From positions 2,501-66,500 of the forward strand of contig NC_009397.2 in assembly GCF_000002875.2 (NCBI RefSeq): 64,000 nt of DNA. Direction: 5' to 3'. The notes under the pieces are model-generated. The model made no database searches. It was not told the origin of the DNA and worked only from the letters and a program-made list of their open reading frames with translations. Positions within the stretch are counted from its first letter, which is position 1; every line of letters begins with the position of its first letter. The stretch is from Leishmania infantum JPCM5 (lineage: Eukaryota > Euglenozoa > Kinetoplastea > Trypanosomatida > Trypanosomatidae). Positions 18,504-29,884 of this stretch are shown piece after piece. Position numbers and translations under genes: made by a program.

Positions 18504-21500
18504 GACTGCGTGACGCAGATGACAGTCGCCTTGCACACGCTCTGCGCTGGTCGTGTGACACCTTCGCCTCCCACTCACGCCTCAGACCGTACGTGCACAA
18601 GGACTGAGGTGGTTCTCTATATTTCTTTGTTGTGCGCGTATGCACGTATGCACGCGCCGCACCGACGCGCGGACACACAGCGACACCAACAAGCACACAC
18701 ACAATCCTCTTGCACGGTCCTCAAAGAAATACGGAGGCGAGAGCGAGAGGAAGCAGCAGCGGCTGCACACAAGTGCAGCTGAATGGATCCAACAATGAAC
18801 AAAACGAGAGGCAGCAGAGGCGAGCCCGTTGCTTTGTAGAGGGCGCCGGTACCCTGAGCGCAGACGCGCAGAGACAGACGCACGCCTGCCCTTTACCACC
18901 ACCTCACTCCTCCCCTACCTCACTCTATCTATTGTGTCTCTTTCTCTATGCTGCAAAGACGTGTGCGTGTGTCTACGTGTAGCGGAGGAGGGGGTATGCA
19001 TGTATGCGTGTATGTGTGTCGGCCTCTACCTCGATTTCTCTCCCCCTCTACCTCCGTCTCCAAGCTACAGCGACTGCTGTCGAATGACGGCCTCGCGCGT
19101 GCGTGTGCGTTAACGTGAGCGAAGGAGAGAGCAACACGCTGAGATGGAGAGAGCGAGAGGGGAGAAGATGAAGCGAAGGGAGAAGTAAAGCAGGACAATA
19201 GCACACGCGCGTCTACACCAAGTCGGAGAAGGTGAAGTGCAGGCCAATGAAGCAGGTAGACAAAGGTTATGTGCGTTTGTGTGTGTGTGTGTGTATCGAT
19301 CAAGTGAAGCGGCCTCGTCGGCAAACACAGCTCCGTATACCCGCTCAGCAGCGTACAAGCGCAAAGACAAGTAGCTGCGCTAACGGCCCCCACGCCCCCG
19401 TCTTCGGTGCCGTGCCAAGGCCACCGTATCAATGCCCTGTTTTGCGTAGAAGTCACAGCCGAAGAGCGTAAGAGAAAGAGAAACAGAATGAGAGCGAGAG
19501 AGACATCGACGCTCATTGCGTGCAGAGCGAGTGCAAGAAAAATGTACGAGGCGAAGAAGGGAAAAGGGAGGGACGGTGTGGATGTGTGCGCGTCGGCGAG
19601 ACATGGGGAGACGGAGAGAGAGAAGGGCCAGTGCTCTACCCTCACAGAAGGAGACAGGATCAGTGATGCTCCAACACTGAGACACAGACACAGTGGGTGT
19701 CTGTTTGCGTGGCCTTAGTAGCGTCTGCCGTGGGACGCGCATGAAGTGTGCGTGCGCGCGGAGCGGTTGGGCCAGTTTGGCCACTTCGCTGCTTTTGTCT
19801 GCTCGTTTCGTCGTGTGTATTTCTGTGTGCATAGGCAGTGTTCACAGTCGTCCATCGTGGTCGTCGCCGTTGGCGCTGCCGAACCCGTCTGCCCTCTCGC
19901 CCCCCCCCACGTGTTGAAAAATACAGCGATGAAGTGCGGAGGACGTCAAGACCCGTGGGGAGAGGAAAGAGGGAGAGGCATATGGCCATCACGATACGGC
20001 ACGGTCAAGGAAACGAAATAGTGTCAAAGAGGGGAAGAAAAAGAGAAGACACACACACGAAGGGAAGGAAAAGAGTGCGCTTCCCGCACGCGGACACACG
20101 GGCACCCACACAAGCATGATCACATACGAAGTGCCCTCGTGATCTCACGAGTGTGAGATCAGGAAGAGGGTTGAGGGGAAAGAGAAGGCAGTTGTTGAGC
20201 TGAAGGACTCCGTCCCATTGTTCGAGTCTGAGATGGGGGGAACGGGCCTCTCTGCTCTGCTCTCACGGAATCGCTGCCTGCCCTTGTGACGACTTCAACG
20301 AAATTGCAGAGTGCTGCCCTTCCTTATTCATCATGTCTCTCACGCGGTGGCAGACATGATGGGGATTGGTCGAGGTGGGTCTGGCTTGAAATCACAGACG
20401 AGGTAGTAAAACGAGTTGACATCTTCCCCAACATAAGAGGGAGGGGGAAAGGGCTAACACGCACGCCCATATACCCGTACGTCGCGGCCGCAAACCACAC
20501 GAGAGAAATAGGTAAGACCCCTCTGCAAGAGGCCCAGACACGTTTTGCAGCGAGAAGGAAAGAGAGGCAATCACACAAATGCACGGCAAACGTCGAGACT
20601 GAAGTTGGGGGGAACCTGGCAAAAATAAAAGTCGATAGATGCGCGTGGCCCGCGAAATGGGAAACGGATGAATCAGCACGCTGGCCACCACCACCCCGCC
20701 AACGCGAACGTCTTTTGTTTGTTTCTGTGCAGTCGGGGTGGGGGAGGGCTGATCTCACACTTACTGGCGGTGAGAAGGAAGAAAAAGAGGAAGAGGGGGA
20801 GAGAGGCAAGACTGATCATCATTGACCCTCCTTGCGTACGCCTATACCGTAGTGTAGAGAGAGAGATGCATATATACATGTATGCATGTATGCGCCTACC
20901 TGAGAGGAGGAGAAATGGACGAAGGAAGCGTAAGATATGCGAAGCGCAAAGGAAACCCACACGCGTGCCACGCACAGCCCAATGTACGTCACACGTGCGT
21001 GTTGCACGTGTGCGCACTTCACCACTGTGTGTTGATGGCACAGAGCGGTATACAAATGTGCACGGGAGGAAGAAAAGAGAGAGCGTCAAAGCATCGGTGG
21101 TACACAGGGAGGAGGAAGAGAGAGAAGGGCAGCCAGACACCGCACGCGCACACAAGCGCTGCGAGGCCCTTTAGCGCACCCCTCCCCTTCTCTTCCCTCT
21201 CTTGCACCCAGCAGTGCAGCGGTGTCGCTCGCCAGTTGTTTACACAACAGAAGAAGCACCAAGAGGTGATAGAAAACGAAATACTCTGCGAAATCGAAAT
21301 AAAAGGGAAAACAGAAACGAAGACGCACACAAGTCGTCTGTCAGGTGGGCACGCTTATTGCACTAGTTGGATGAAGGAGAGATCAAGAGAGAGACGGTCA
21401 TCCTGGAGAGCGTGGCCGAGGGCGGGCAGGGGGAGGGGTGCGCGACAGCCGAGGTGTGGGGATCAGACCTTGTACAACACTTCTTCACACTTCACATACG

Positions 21501-21995
21501 CGTATAGGTGGGCGTGGAGAATCGCGTCCCCCCTCCCCTCCCCTTGCCCGCCCTTCACCCACGGTCATTTTCCCCTGCGGGGCTCGTCCTCTCGGCTCCT
21601 CGGAAGGCAACGTGTGCATGAGTCACCGTTCGGTATCGCATGTGCTATTATTTTCTTTCGTGTTAGCGGCGGTTGCAGACTCATGAAGCGGGCACAGAGA
21701 GAGAGAGACCGCTGCGCTCGATAAGATGCCGCACAGCTGAAGAGCAGCACCCTCGAAAAAGGAGAAACAGGGAGGGTCGGACTCCTTTCAGACAGACAGA
21801 CACACGCAGGGCAATGACCATGTGCACGTGTGCCCGTGTACCGGCAGGAAGTTGGTAAGGGTGTTTGTAGCCCTGCCAGCCCTCTGGCGCTTTCTTGAAG
21901 TCTGCCTAGCGCTCGGTCCGACCGCATGCTGTTCATCCATTTGGAATTGCTTGCCCCTTTGACTGCGGTAGAAATGGCGGAGCGTAGCGCCTCGG
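18504..21995. other. Long spacer between the M32 carboxypeptidase and POLIB
   Basis: About 3.5 kb with no supported gene. It has purine-rich (plus strand) tracts, a GT run near 19275-19296 and an inverted repeat at 20141-20160. Frames up to about 240 codons exist on both strands but are low-complexity Arg/Ser/His/Thr/Cys sequence without motifs. It should hold the long 3' UTR of the carboxypeptidase and the POLIB leader, and a non-coding RNA cannot be excluded. Confidence 0.5.
20141..20160. repeat. Perfect inverted repeat, 8-bp arms and 4-base loop
   Basis: Arms GATCTCAC and GTGAGATC flank GAGT. It lies in the middle of the long spacer between the carboxypeptidase and POLIB genes, far from either coding region. 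Confidence 0.7.
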
Positions 21996-23507
21996 TCAGT
22001 CCTCCTGGCGCAGGTAGCGGCGTTCCAGGTACTCGCGAAAGTACTTGGGGTTCAGCGCTTCGCCGGTCGCCTTGACAATCAGGTCTTCCGTGTTGTAGAG
22101 GCATCCCTGGCTCCAGATCTTCTCCCTCTGCTTCTCAAAGATCGGCTCCATCTGGCCAGTGCGGATGCACTTGTCCACTGTATCCTCACCGAGCTCATTC
22201 TTGATCGTCGCCATCAGCTGCGCCGCGAACATGGAGCCAAGCGAGTACGTCGGGAAGTAGCCAAAGGCGCCCATCGACCAGTGAATGTCCTGCAGGCAGC
22301 CAATCTCGTCGCGGCCCTCCGTCTCCAGGCCCAGGTATGCCTTCATCTTCTCGTTCCACACGCGAGGGATGTCTTCTGCCTCCATCGTGCCCTCGATGAG
22401 TGCACGCTCTATCTCGTAGCGCAGCAAGATGTGCAGCGGGTAGCACACCTCATCCGCCCGGATCCGGATGAAGCCAGGCTTCACCGTCTGGTTCATCAGC
22501 CGCACGTTCTCCCGAGAGAATGCGGGCTGATCACCGAGGTATTCCTTCAGCAGTGGAACGAGGAACTCCAAGAAGGCGCTGGAGTGGCCAATCACAACCT
22601 CGGCAAAGCGCGACTGGCTCTCGTGGATCGTCATCGAGCGTGCCTCGCACACCGGCTGGCCGCGCATCTCCACCGGGCCGCAGTTCGTCTCGTACTTGGA
22701 GTGGCCCGTCTCGTGGATCGTCGCGAAGAGCCCCTTGGTGAAGTCCTGCAGGTCGTAGGCGGTAGTGATGCGCGAGTCTTCCTTTACCATGCCCATAAAC
22801 GGGTGCTCAGAGACGTCCAGCCGACCTGACTCGAAGTCGAAGCCCCACACCTCCATGAGGTGGCGGCTAAGAGCCTCCTGCTTGTCCTTGGGAAAGGGCG
22901 CCTCAGGCGCAACCACCTCCAGCCCCGCGTCCCTCTGTGCAGCCAGGATCTTCTGCAGCAGCTCCGGCAGCCACGACTTCACATCGAGCAAGATTTTTTC
23001 CAGCGTCTCCAGCGTCATGCCGCTCTCGTACTGGTTGAACAGGGCCTCGTACAGAGGCTTGCCCGTCGCAGTAGAGCGATACTGCGCCTCCCTGCGCGCA
23101 AGCGCAATCATCTCCTTCAGCGCCGGCAGGAAAGTCGCAAAGTCGTTGTTGCTGCGGCACTTAGCCCAGATAAGCGGAGTAGTTGACGAAAGCTTGGTCT
23201 TGAGCACACTGAACTCGGTCGGTAGCGCTGCTTGAGAGGTGTACATGCGGCGGAGCTCGCGCAAGTTCGCCTGCTGGACAGTAGTGAGCTCGGCCTTGGC
23301 CGCCTCTGCTTCGTCCAGCAGCGCCTTCGTGCTCGGGCTGGTGATCATCTCAGCGATGAGTCCGTAGAGCTCGCCGAGGGCGGCACCGCGGGCAGCTGCG
23401 CCCTTTGAGGGCATCATAGTCTTGGAATCCCAAGCGCCGAGAGACAGAAGGTGCGCCAATCTGTACACCTTCTGGCAGAGCTTCTCCAGTTGTGTGTAGG
23501 CCTGCAT
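21996..23507 (-). CDS. Metallocarboxypeptidase, family M32 (carboxypeptidase Taq type)
   Basis: 503 aa from the ATG at 23507, the normal length for this family. It is a cytosolic zinc enzyme that removes C-terminal residues from peptides. The zinc site is HETGH at 265-269 (His265, Glu266, His269), with Glu296 in HESQSR as third ligand. Other M32 signatures are present: HPF at 235-237, DSRITT at 244-249, IRADE at 349-353 and GCLQDIHW at 403-410. The whole chain is helical and all key residues are intact, so an active enzyme is expected. In Leishmania and Trypanosoma this family is called MCP-1. M32 enzymes are common in prokaryotes and rare in eukaryotes, which makes transfer into an ancestor of trypanosomatids plausible. 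Clear pyrimidine-rich sequence and an AG lie directly upstream. Confidence 0.96.
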   Translation of the reverse strand: MQAYTQLEKLCQKVYRLAHLLSLGAWDSKTMMPSKGAAARGAALGELYGLIAEMITSPSTKALLDEAEAAKAELTTVQQANLRELRRMYTSQAALPTEFSVLKTKLSSTTPLIWAKCRSNNDFATFLPALKEMIALARREAQYRSTATGKPLYEALFNQYESGMTLETLEKILLDVKSWLPELLQKILAAQRDAGLEVVAPEAPFPKDKQEALSRHLMEVWGFDFESGRLDVSEHPFMGMVKEDSRITTAYDLQDFTKGLFATIHETGHSKYETNCGPVEMRGQPVCEARSMTIHESQSRFAEVVIGHSSAFLEFLVPLLKEYLGDQPAFSRENVRLMNQTVKPGFIRIRADEVCYPLHILLRYEIERALIEGTMEAEDIPRVWNEKMKAYLGLETEGRDEIGCLQDIHWSMGAFGYFPTYSLGSMFAAQLMATIKNELGEDTVDKCIRTGQMEPIFEKQREKIWSQGCLYNTEDLIVKATGEALNPKYFREYLERRYLRQED

Positions 23508-23517
23508 TGCTTCTTGT

Positions 23518-23560
23518 CTTGAATTTTAACGGGAAGCAAGGGAAGAAGCGAGGAGATACG
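23518..23560 (-). promoter_or_regulatory. Predicted trans-splice acceptor region of the M32 carboxypeptidase
   Basis: On the minus strand a run CTCCTCGCTTCTTCCCTTGC is followed by an A/T-rich step and an AG at 23518-23519, ten bases before the ATG. Layout only; a second AG lies closer to the ATG. Confidence 0.4.
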
Positions 23561-24834
23561 CAAACGGTGTCGATGCCTTGCTGGTAGTGGTGGTGGAGTT
23601 TGTGTGTGTGCGTGTGTGTGTGTGTGTGGAGAGGGAGGGTATCGGAAACGTTCAGAAGATTCTTGGAAGTCACCGATAGACAGCTGATCTGTGGTGCACA
23701 GACACGCACAACGAGAGGAAGCAGAGAGTGGGAAAAGAAAAGGGAGTGGCGGCGAGGGTGCAACGCAGGAAAAGCTGGCGTGCGAATAAAAGGAAGAACG
23801 CCGAGCAGCGAAGAACACATCCAAACACGCGAAAAGAGAAGAGCGAATGAATGATGTGGACGAAGCGCGGACATTCGTGCGGCGACGATGAAAAAGAGAG
23901 AGAGGGGGTGGAAATAGGTGAAGGCGATGGAGCAGCGGAGAGCGGAGGTGGTGCAGGAGCTGTTGGTGGTGTCCGGAGTCTCTCAGCAACACCGTTAGCA
24001 TCAGTACACTCACGTGAGTGCCCATTTAGCTAGTCTAGAATGAAAGGGGAAAGAGTACACATGCAGAGGCAAAGTCGACGTTGCAAGTCACCATTTATAC
24101 CGTGACACTCAGATTCTGCCGAAGATGCAGCAGTGGCGACCATCCCCTCGAGCACAAGACCCCATCTCCCTTTTTCTACCGTCCCGCACTCACAAGCACG
24201 CGTGCGCGAGAGAGGGAGAGGGGCGCACAGAGATAGATGAAAACATGTGCGGCATACGGAAGGCGACTTCGCCCTGTATTCCTTTCTTGAGCAGGAATTT
24301 TGTGAGAATGATAGAGACGCGAAGCCCAAGCACAAACACCGTGGTAGATTTTAAGCAGGGGAGGCAAAAATCAGCGAGTCCGACAGACAGAGAGCGAACA
24401 TAAAATGCTGCCCCCTCCCCCACCTCCGCCTTCCAGCGAGCGTCCCCCGCAATCACCAAAGGAAAGAAACAAAGGGAAGGCGCACGGCAAAGAGCGCTTT
24501 AGGGGCTACACAGTGCGACGAAGAAAAAGGTGTTTGCCTGTGCGCGTACGTTTCATGCAGCAAGCAGAGAAGCGAGGGCTGCATCAGCTGTGGTCGTATG
24601 GACTCGCGTGAGCACGCACATGCTGCCGCAGTTGACTGGAAGAGATAACAAGCGAACGAACTCGTAGGTGAGACGCGCACGCATGCACGCACGCACGCCC
24701 GCACTTCCGTGTATAGCACCATCAAAACTACCCCAAAGCGCGGCGCACACGCCAAACAGCGCCCCCTTGTTGTTTTCAGCGTGCCCATTCTCTGCGATAC
24801 AACACGAGTGGGACTTCACTCGATCCCCCCGCCG

Positions 24835-25352
24835 GCCTGCCACAGGCCCCACATCGCGTGGTGCGAAGCAGCCGTACACACGCGTTGCAGCAATGCGCCG
24901 ACCCAGTCATCTGAGCACGGCCTCTGACTCGAGCTCCGCCCACCCACTTCCCACGCCGCCACCCGGTGCATCCCCTTCGGGGTGGCGCAGGCTCCTCTAC
25001 CAGTGGGCAGTGAAAATCGGGGGTGGGTGGGATTCGTTCGAGTTACGCGGACACTTTGCCCATCATATGGATGGCACAAGCGTGTTCACTGTCGCAGGTC
25101 GCTCCGACGCATCACCATCCACGACCTCGCCGCCGCCATGAGTCGCAATGAATCCCTCTGACTTCCCCACGTCCTAGGCACTTGGCGCCGTCACCGCCAG
25201 GAAGTCCTTTGGCATTGGCAAGGACCAGGGGCTGCGTGGCTTCCTCCCCGAGAGAGAGAGTGTGTGTGTGTGTGGGGAGGGGGGAGGGGGGGGTGCACTG
25301 GACCCTTGTTGATACCACGCACGGAGAGGGGGTTTCCTCCATCATCGGGTGA
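24835..25352 (-). mobile_element. SIDER2-like degenerate retroposon, copy 1
   Basis: 518 bases that recur at 59201-59730. In the roughly 425 bases outside the GT/G tract I count three substitutions. The element reads with transcription: on the minus strand it opens near CGTGCGTGGTATCAACAAGG, passes a C-rich and CA-repeat stretch, and ends at GCCTGTGGCAGGC. Size, position downstream of a coding region and orientation fit SIDER2, the short extinct retroposon found in Leishmania 3' UTRs and linked to mRNA destabilisation. The name rests on recall of the family, not a search. It lies 2.2 kb downstream of the stop of the 436-aa gene and 1.3 kb upstream of the carboxypeptidase start. Confidence 0.8.
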
Positions 25353-26334
25353 GAGAGGACAGAAACCTAAGGACAGTCACACACAAGCACTCAGACACAC
25401 ACATGAGCACAAAAATCGACAACAAGAGGAAGCTCAACGGCGAAGAAAAAAAGAAGGAGGGCGGCTGAATGCGCACTCGCAAAGAGGGAAGATGTGTGAG
25501 AGGGAGAGCGAGAGCGATGCGGACGCATACGCGTAAGCGCGCGCACTGGAGCTGGCGAAGCAGAGGAGAGACGAGGAGAAGGGAAAACGGTGGGCATGGG
25601 TGCATACACCAAAATCAAGAAAAAGGCGACTAAGAGCAACGTGCGAACATGCTGATGCAGAAGCGCGGCACAAAAGGGAAGATGCGATGTGTGAGGCAGC
25701 CCATGGAAAAGAACCACGAGCACGGCACAAATCAATATGGAGAGAATGAGAACCAGAGGAGCTGATACGTGGAGAGAGAGACGTCTCAAGGCTGAGCATC
25801 TCCACGCCCGCGAAGGTAAACAGTAATGACAACGCCAAAGCGCTGCTGCCGCCCGCACCGTAATCGGCACCGTCCAGCGGCGGTGCAACCGACTCAGAGA
25901 GAGGAAGAGAGAATGTGGAAAGATAGAAGCAGTGGTACACGAAGAAAAGCAAGAACCTAGAACGATGTGAGTGAGAAGGCATGAAGGAGAGGGGGAGGGG
26001 GTGGCGATGTGAAACCCGAGACAGGCTCCAAGAATCTGGAGAAGGAACAAGGAGAAGAGAGAGCGAGCAACGAAAACACCCAATCAAACAAAAGCAGACG
26101 AGCCACGACAAGAAGGCGCTGGCATGCATAGAAAGAGACGGACAGAGACGTTGATACCAAGACACGCAGAAACACGGGCATGCCTTCGTGACGGCACCCG
26201 CCGATACTCAGCGAGAATAGGAGGAAGAAGTGGAAGAAGAGGGAGTGGGCAATAGGAAAACCACCGGAAAAGCAAAGTTCGATTTGAGGGACCAGCGGTA
26301 AGCTGACAACTCCACCAACCACGCACATCACCGG

Positions 26335-26336
<2 letters not shown>

Positions 26337-26384
<48 letters not shown>
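26337..26384. repeat. (GT)24 microsatellite
   Basis: Uninterrupted GT dinucleotides on the plus strand, (AC)n in the transcript. It is the longest dinucleotide run in the window and likely to vary in length between strains. Confidence 0.95.
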
Positions 26385-26386
<2 letters not shown>

Positions 26387-27510
26387 ATGTGTCTGCACGC
26401 ATGCTCCCGTACACGCTGCGCGACTCTCCGCGTATAAGGCGGTAAAGAACAAATATGCAAACGTGTCTATGTGCGAGTGGGGAGAGCAGCGTGAGAAGAC
26501 GCAGCAACCCCTACCAGCTCTTGTGCGGGCGGGCGCACGTGCATACGTGGGTTTACGTCCTTTGCTAGCCGTTATGCATCCACCCTCCCTCGTGTGGTCC
26601 CTCCCCTCCACCACCACCACCTCGGGCATCGCCCATGCACGCAGAGACAGACAACTAGCTCCGTGCTTCCCATTTATATTTGTGAGAAGCCCTCTATCGT
26701 CTCCGTTATGCGTACGCTTGCCTTTCATTGATGAAGCGTGCTAGATCACGCAGACACGGATGCAAACACGTGCATGTATGCGCGCGCATTGCGAAGAAAT
26801 GCCCCACTCCTGTCTGTAGCCCGTTACCTCTCTGTTTTGCCGAGATAGGCAAGCAAACCACGTGCGCGCACGCACTTACTGCACCGACGTACATGATTTG
26901 CGTTAGTGGGAGCGAGTGCGTTCCTGGGTGAAGGAGGCAGGGAGGATGGGGGTGGCCGCGACGGAGGTAAGCTATGCGGACTTGAGAGAAATCAGAGGTA
27001 CCAGGCAGACAAGGGGAAGAGGGAGAAGGCCGGCTGCGGCATTTCTCTCTCAACGGATCGGCAGAGGTCAAAAAGGATAGCAATGTAGATTGTTCACCGC
27101 AGCGCAACGGCCAACAATAGAGCAGCAGTGCGAGAACGGGGGAAGGGAGGGGAGAGGCCCACGACTCATCTACTTCCCCCCCCTCATCCCCCCACTCCAC
27201 CCCGCTCCAGTCCCTCACGGCTGGCCTTGCGCAGTAAAGCGAGTCTGCACGAAAAGAAGCACAAGAAACAAGAGAGGAGATTGAAAAGAGGGTCGCACGA
27301 CGTCACCAGGAGAGCGACACACACAAGCATACATGCTGCTGACGTGCAGGTGGCCTCGGCGGTTCGTGCAAGCTCTTTCTCTAGTCCGCGTCACTGCTTC
27401 CCACCCTGCCCCCCCGCGTTGACGTCCGCTGCGATGCGCGTATCATATGCCGCGCGCTAAAGCACAGCGCAACCTTCATCTTCTTTACCCATCCGCAGCT
27501 TGGTGCTTGT

Positions 27511-28821
27511 TCACTTGCTTGAGGACTCGACCGTGCTGCGTGCGTTATCCTTCGTGTGTGGCGGGTCCTCCTGGCAAGCAGAAGGGCGGGTGAGAGGGGA
27601 ACACACCTCCCGCAGAGCTCTCTCGAACTCCTTGTATGGAGAGTCGGCGGCGACGGCGGCGGATGAGCGGTGAGTAGGAGCTAAGGTTGGTGCCAGCGAT
27701 CCTCTAATCGGCGACCGCGGCGGTGGAGCACGCGTGGGTGGGGAGGGCTGAGTGGGCAGCGGTGGTGGTGGCAGTGGGGACAAGGCAGCAGAGGCTGCAT
27801 CTCTGTGCGTTGTGGACCCCATCGGCGACCTCGCGGGCGTCGGCAAGGGGGTTACGCCCGTGCTTAGCGTGCCACAAGCCGCCTGCCACGGTTTTCGGGT
27901 GTCTGTGGTATTCCTGGGAGAGGGGGTGGGGAGGGGGACTGCGATGGAGATGATCGTGGCACTGCGTCCAGCTGTGTGCGCGTGCTCGCCACGGCACCGC
28001 GACAATGATGATGCACCTTCCTTGTATGGCGACCGCCTCTTCGAGATGACGACGACCCCGTCTCCCGCCATCGCTTCGTTCCTGGTATCGGCCACGGCGG
28101 TAGGCGCGGGCGGCTCGTGCTCCAACGAGTTGCTCGTCGCCGACGAGCGGGTGATGGTGATGGCGGGCGTGCTGTCGGTGCTGTATTGGCGCGGACTGAG
28201 GGCTGATACGAGCTCTTGGGCTACCTTTCGGGTAAACAGCAGGACGTCTTCCTCGGTGCGCAGAGGTGGGGGGGAGGCCATGGCACGCTGGAGGCAGATC
28301 AGCAAGCTGTCGTGCCACCCAAGCAGCTCGAGAGCGACACAAAATGCAACTTCCTCGTAGATCGATTCCGAGTCCTCACCATAACCGGAGGCGGTGCAGC
28401 GCAGAGCAGCGCGGTGAATTATCTCGCGTACTTGTGCAAGGAACTCCTTGAAGAATCTCTGCTCTTCTTGCCGCAGCATGGCGGCCCAGCAGATCATGGA
28501 GAGCATCAGCCGAGTCTGGGTAACGGAGCCGCCGATGGAGCGGCGTATGCTGCGCACCATGCACGTAGCCTCCCACTCCTTGTTCGCGCGCTTGGCTGCG
28601 GCCCAGACGTCGGTGAAGTCCTCAATGGACGCGACAGGGGAGCCGAACGGCGACTCGCCGCTACCTTCGCTGTTGCTGCTGCCGCTGCTAGCAAGTTCGT
28701 TCGCCTCTTTGAGTCTCGCGTATGCGCTGAAGAGATGATCCATCGACGCCGATGAGTCTTTTGCCAGTAGACCACCCCACTCACGTACAAACTCGGTAAA
28801 CTCGCTAGTGGAGGTCGCCAT
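27511..28821 (-). CDS. Hypothetical protein, helical N-terminal half and disordered C-terminal half
   Basis: 436 aa from the ATG at 28821 (MATSTSEFTE); the 42-codon upstream extension is UTR-like. Residues 1-40 and 63-205 look helical and globular (DVWAAAKRANKEWEATCMVR, MLSMICWAAMLRQEEQRFFK, VAFCVALELLGWHDSLLICL). From about 210 onward the chain is rich in Ser, Thr, Pro and Arg (PLPPPPLPTQPSPP) and probably disordered. No known domain is recognised. The folded half has Cys and Trp residues but no zinc pattern. Strand and codon composition match the array. It carries a SIDER2-like element 2.2 kb downstream. Confidence 0.78.
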   Translation of the reverse strand: MATSTSEFTEFVREWGGLLAKDSSASMDHLFSAYARLKEANELASSGSSNSEGSGESPFGSPVASIEDFTDVWAAAKRANKEWEATCMVRSIRRSIGGSVTQTRLMLSMICWAAMLRQEEQRFFKEFLAQVREIIHRAALRCTASGYGEDSESIYEEVAFCVALELLGWHDSLLICLQRAMASPPPLRTEEDVLLFTRKVAQELVSALSPRQYSTDSTPAITITRSSATSNSLEHEPPAPTAVADTRNEAMAGDGVVVISKRRSPYKEGASSLSRCRGEHAHTAGRSATIISIAVPLPTPSPRNTTDTRKPWQAACGTLSTGVTPLPTPARSPMGSTTHRDAASAALSPLPPPPLPTQPSPPTRAPPPRSPIRGSLAPTLAPTHRSSAAVAADSPYKEFERALREVCSPLTRPSACQEDPPHTKDNARSTVESSSK

Positions 28822-29035
28822 GGCGGTGCCAGTGGGTGAGGAGAGAGCGATGGCGACTGTCGATGATTGATGATGCGCGCAAGATGGAGCGAGAAAGGAC
28901 AAGTAATGGTGCTGAGGAAGGGAGTCGAGGTTGGTGGGGAACCACAACTAAGACGCGAGTGAGGGGTGAGGCACTGATGGCAATTAGGATGGCTACTCAA
29001 GCCGGTTCGCGCGTGGGGCGCACACGGATGAGCAG

Positions 29036-29070
<35 letters not shown>

Positions 29071-29884
29071 CCGAGTTCTCTGCGTGTGTGTTCGGCCTCC
29101 TCCAAAGCACTGAAAGCGGTCCAGTTTGTATGGGTGGGTGCGTGTGGCAGTGGTAGAGGGGTGGGGGTGGAGGGAGGCGGCAGAAAGCAACGGCTGACCG
29201 AAGAAGAGGATAGGGCGAGACAAAGACGGATAGTGAGCAGGAGGAACGCGGCGCTCTTGGCATTCACGTTGCGCCTGAGCATGCAAAAAGGCACACGCGC
29301 CTGCGCAGCGGTGAAGCGAGCTGGCGCGTACAGGCTCGCACTGGTCATCATAACCCGTATTCCGAATGGTGTAGCGGTGTTCAGAGCGGGAGAAAGGAAC
29401 GAGACGCAGCGCATTTCTCTATGCGTGTGTGTAGGTGCAGTGTTGCAGTGACTTGGCAGAAGAGAGTGCATCTGTGCGTGTGTTGGTCCATGGTCCGGTC
29501 GACGGCAGAGATGCTGAGCTTTCCCTCTTCTCGATGGAGGAGGATGAGGGAAGGCAACAGTGCGCAAAGAAAGGGAAGGTCAGAAGTAGGCAGGGCAAGG
29601 ATAGGAAGCGCTCTGGGGAGGGCCATCGTCCATGGAAAGAACACACGACGCCCAGGCAACAATTTGAGTCAACCGCAGAAGAGACCGCGACAGGGGAGAG
29701 AGAGGTGGGGGAGCGACAACGCCACGCATACCCACAAACGCGCATACGTACGCTACAAAGCCAAACGCGTACACCGCCCCCGACCTCGAACCACAGCAAG
29801 GGCAGCGAGCCCACCAACAGGTGCACAAGCAACACTCCGGTCAGACAGACATTAAGGCTGTGAGGCAGCCTCGACCAAGGCGCG
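28822..29884. other. Spacer between SURF1 and the 436-aa gene
   Basis: About 1.1 kb with no gene. It contains a 31-base GT run (29037-29067) and pyrimidine-rich minus-strand tracts. Frames here are readings of those tracts or run-on from the neighbouring gene. Confidence 0.55.
29037..29067. repeat. GT dinucleotide microsatellite, 31 bases
   Basis: Uninterrupted TG repeats on the plus strand, in the spacer upstream of the 436-aa gene. Confidence 0.95.

Larger units (their letters stand above)
23508..27510. other. Long spacer with SIDER2 copy and (GT)24 tract
   Basis: About 4 kb without a supported gene, between the 436-aa gene and the carboxypeptidase. It contains one SIDER2-like element (24835-25352), a (GT)24 microsatellite (26337-26384), a 14-base palindrome near 24007, and pyrimidine-rich minus-strand tracts. 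Frames of 170-240 codons at 25391-26728 read the CT-rich strand and are Ser/Leu/Phe/Cys-rich, so I reject them. Confidence 0.55.

Noticed and set aside
18929..19645. Minus-strand frame of 238 codons in the POLIB upstream spacer
   Set aside because: Ser/Leu/His/Thr repeats from simple sequence; no family resemblance.
24893..25141. Short frame within SIDER2, also present in the second copy
   Set aside because: The nearly identical translation in both copies reflects the repeat's DNA identity. It is on the strand opposite to transcription and too short to suggest a protein.
25391..26728. Overlapping minus-strand frames of 170-240 codons upstream of the SIDER2 copy
   Set aside because: They are readings of pyrimidine-rich and GT-repeat sequence in several frames at once, with apparent hydrophobic segments that arise from CTC/TTC codons.
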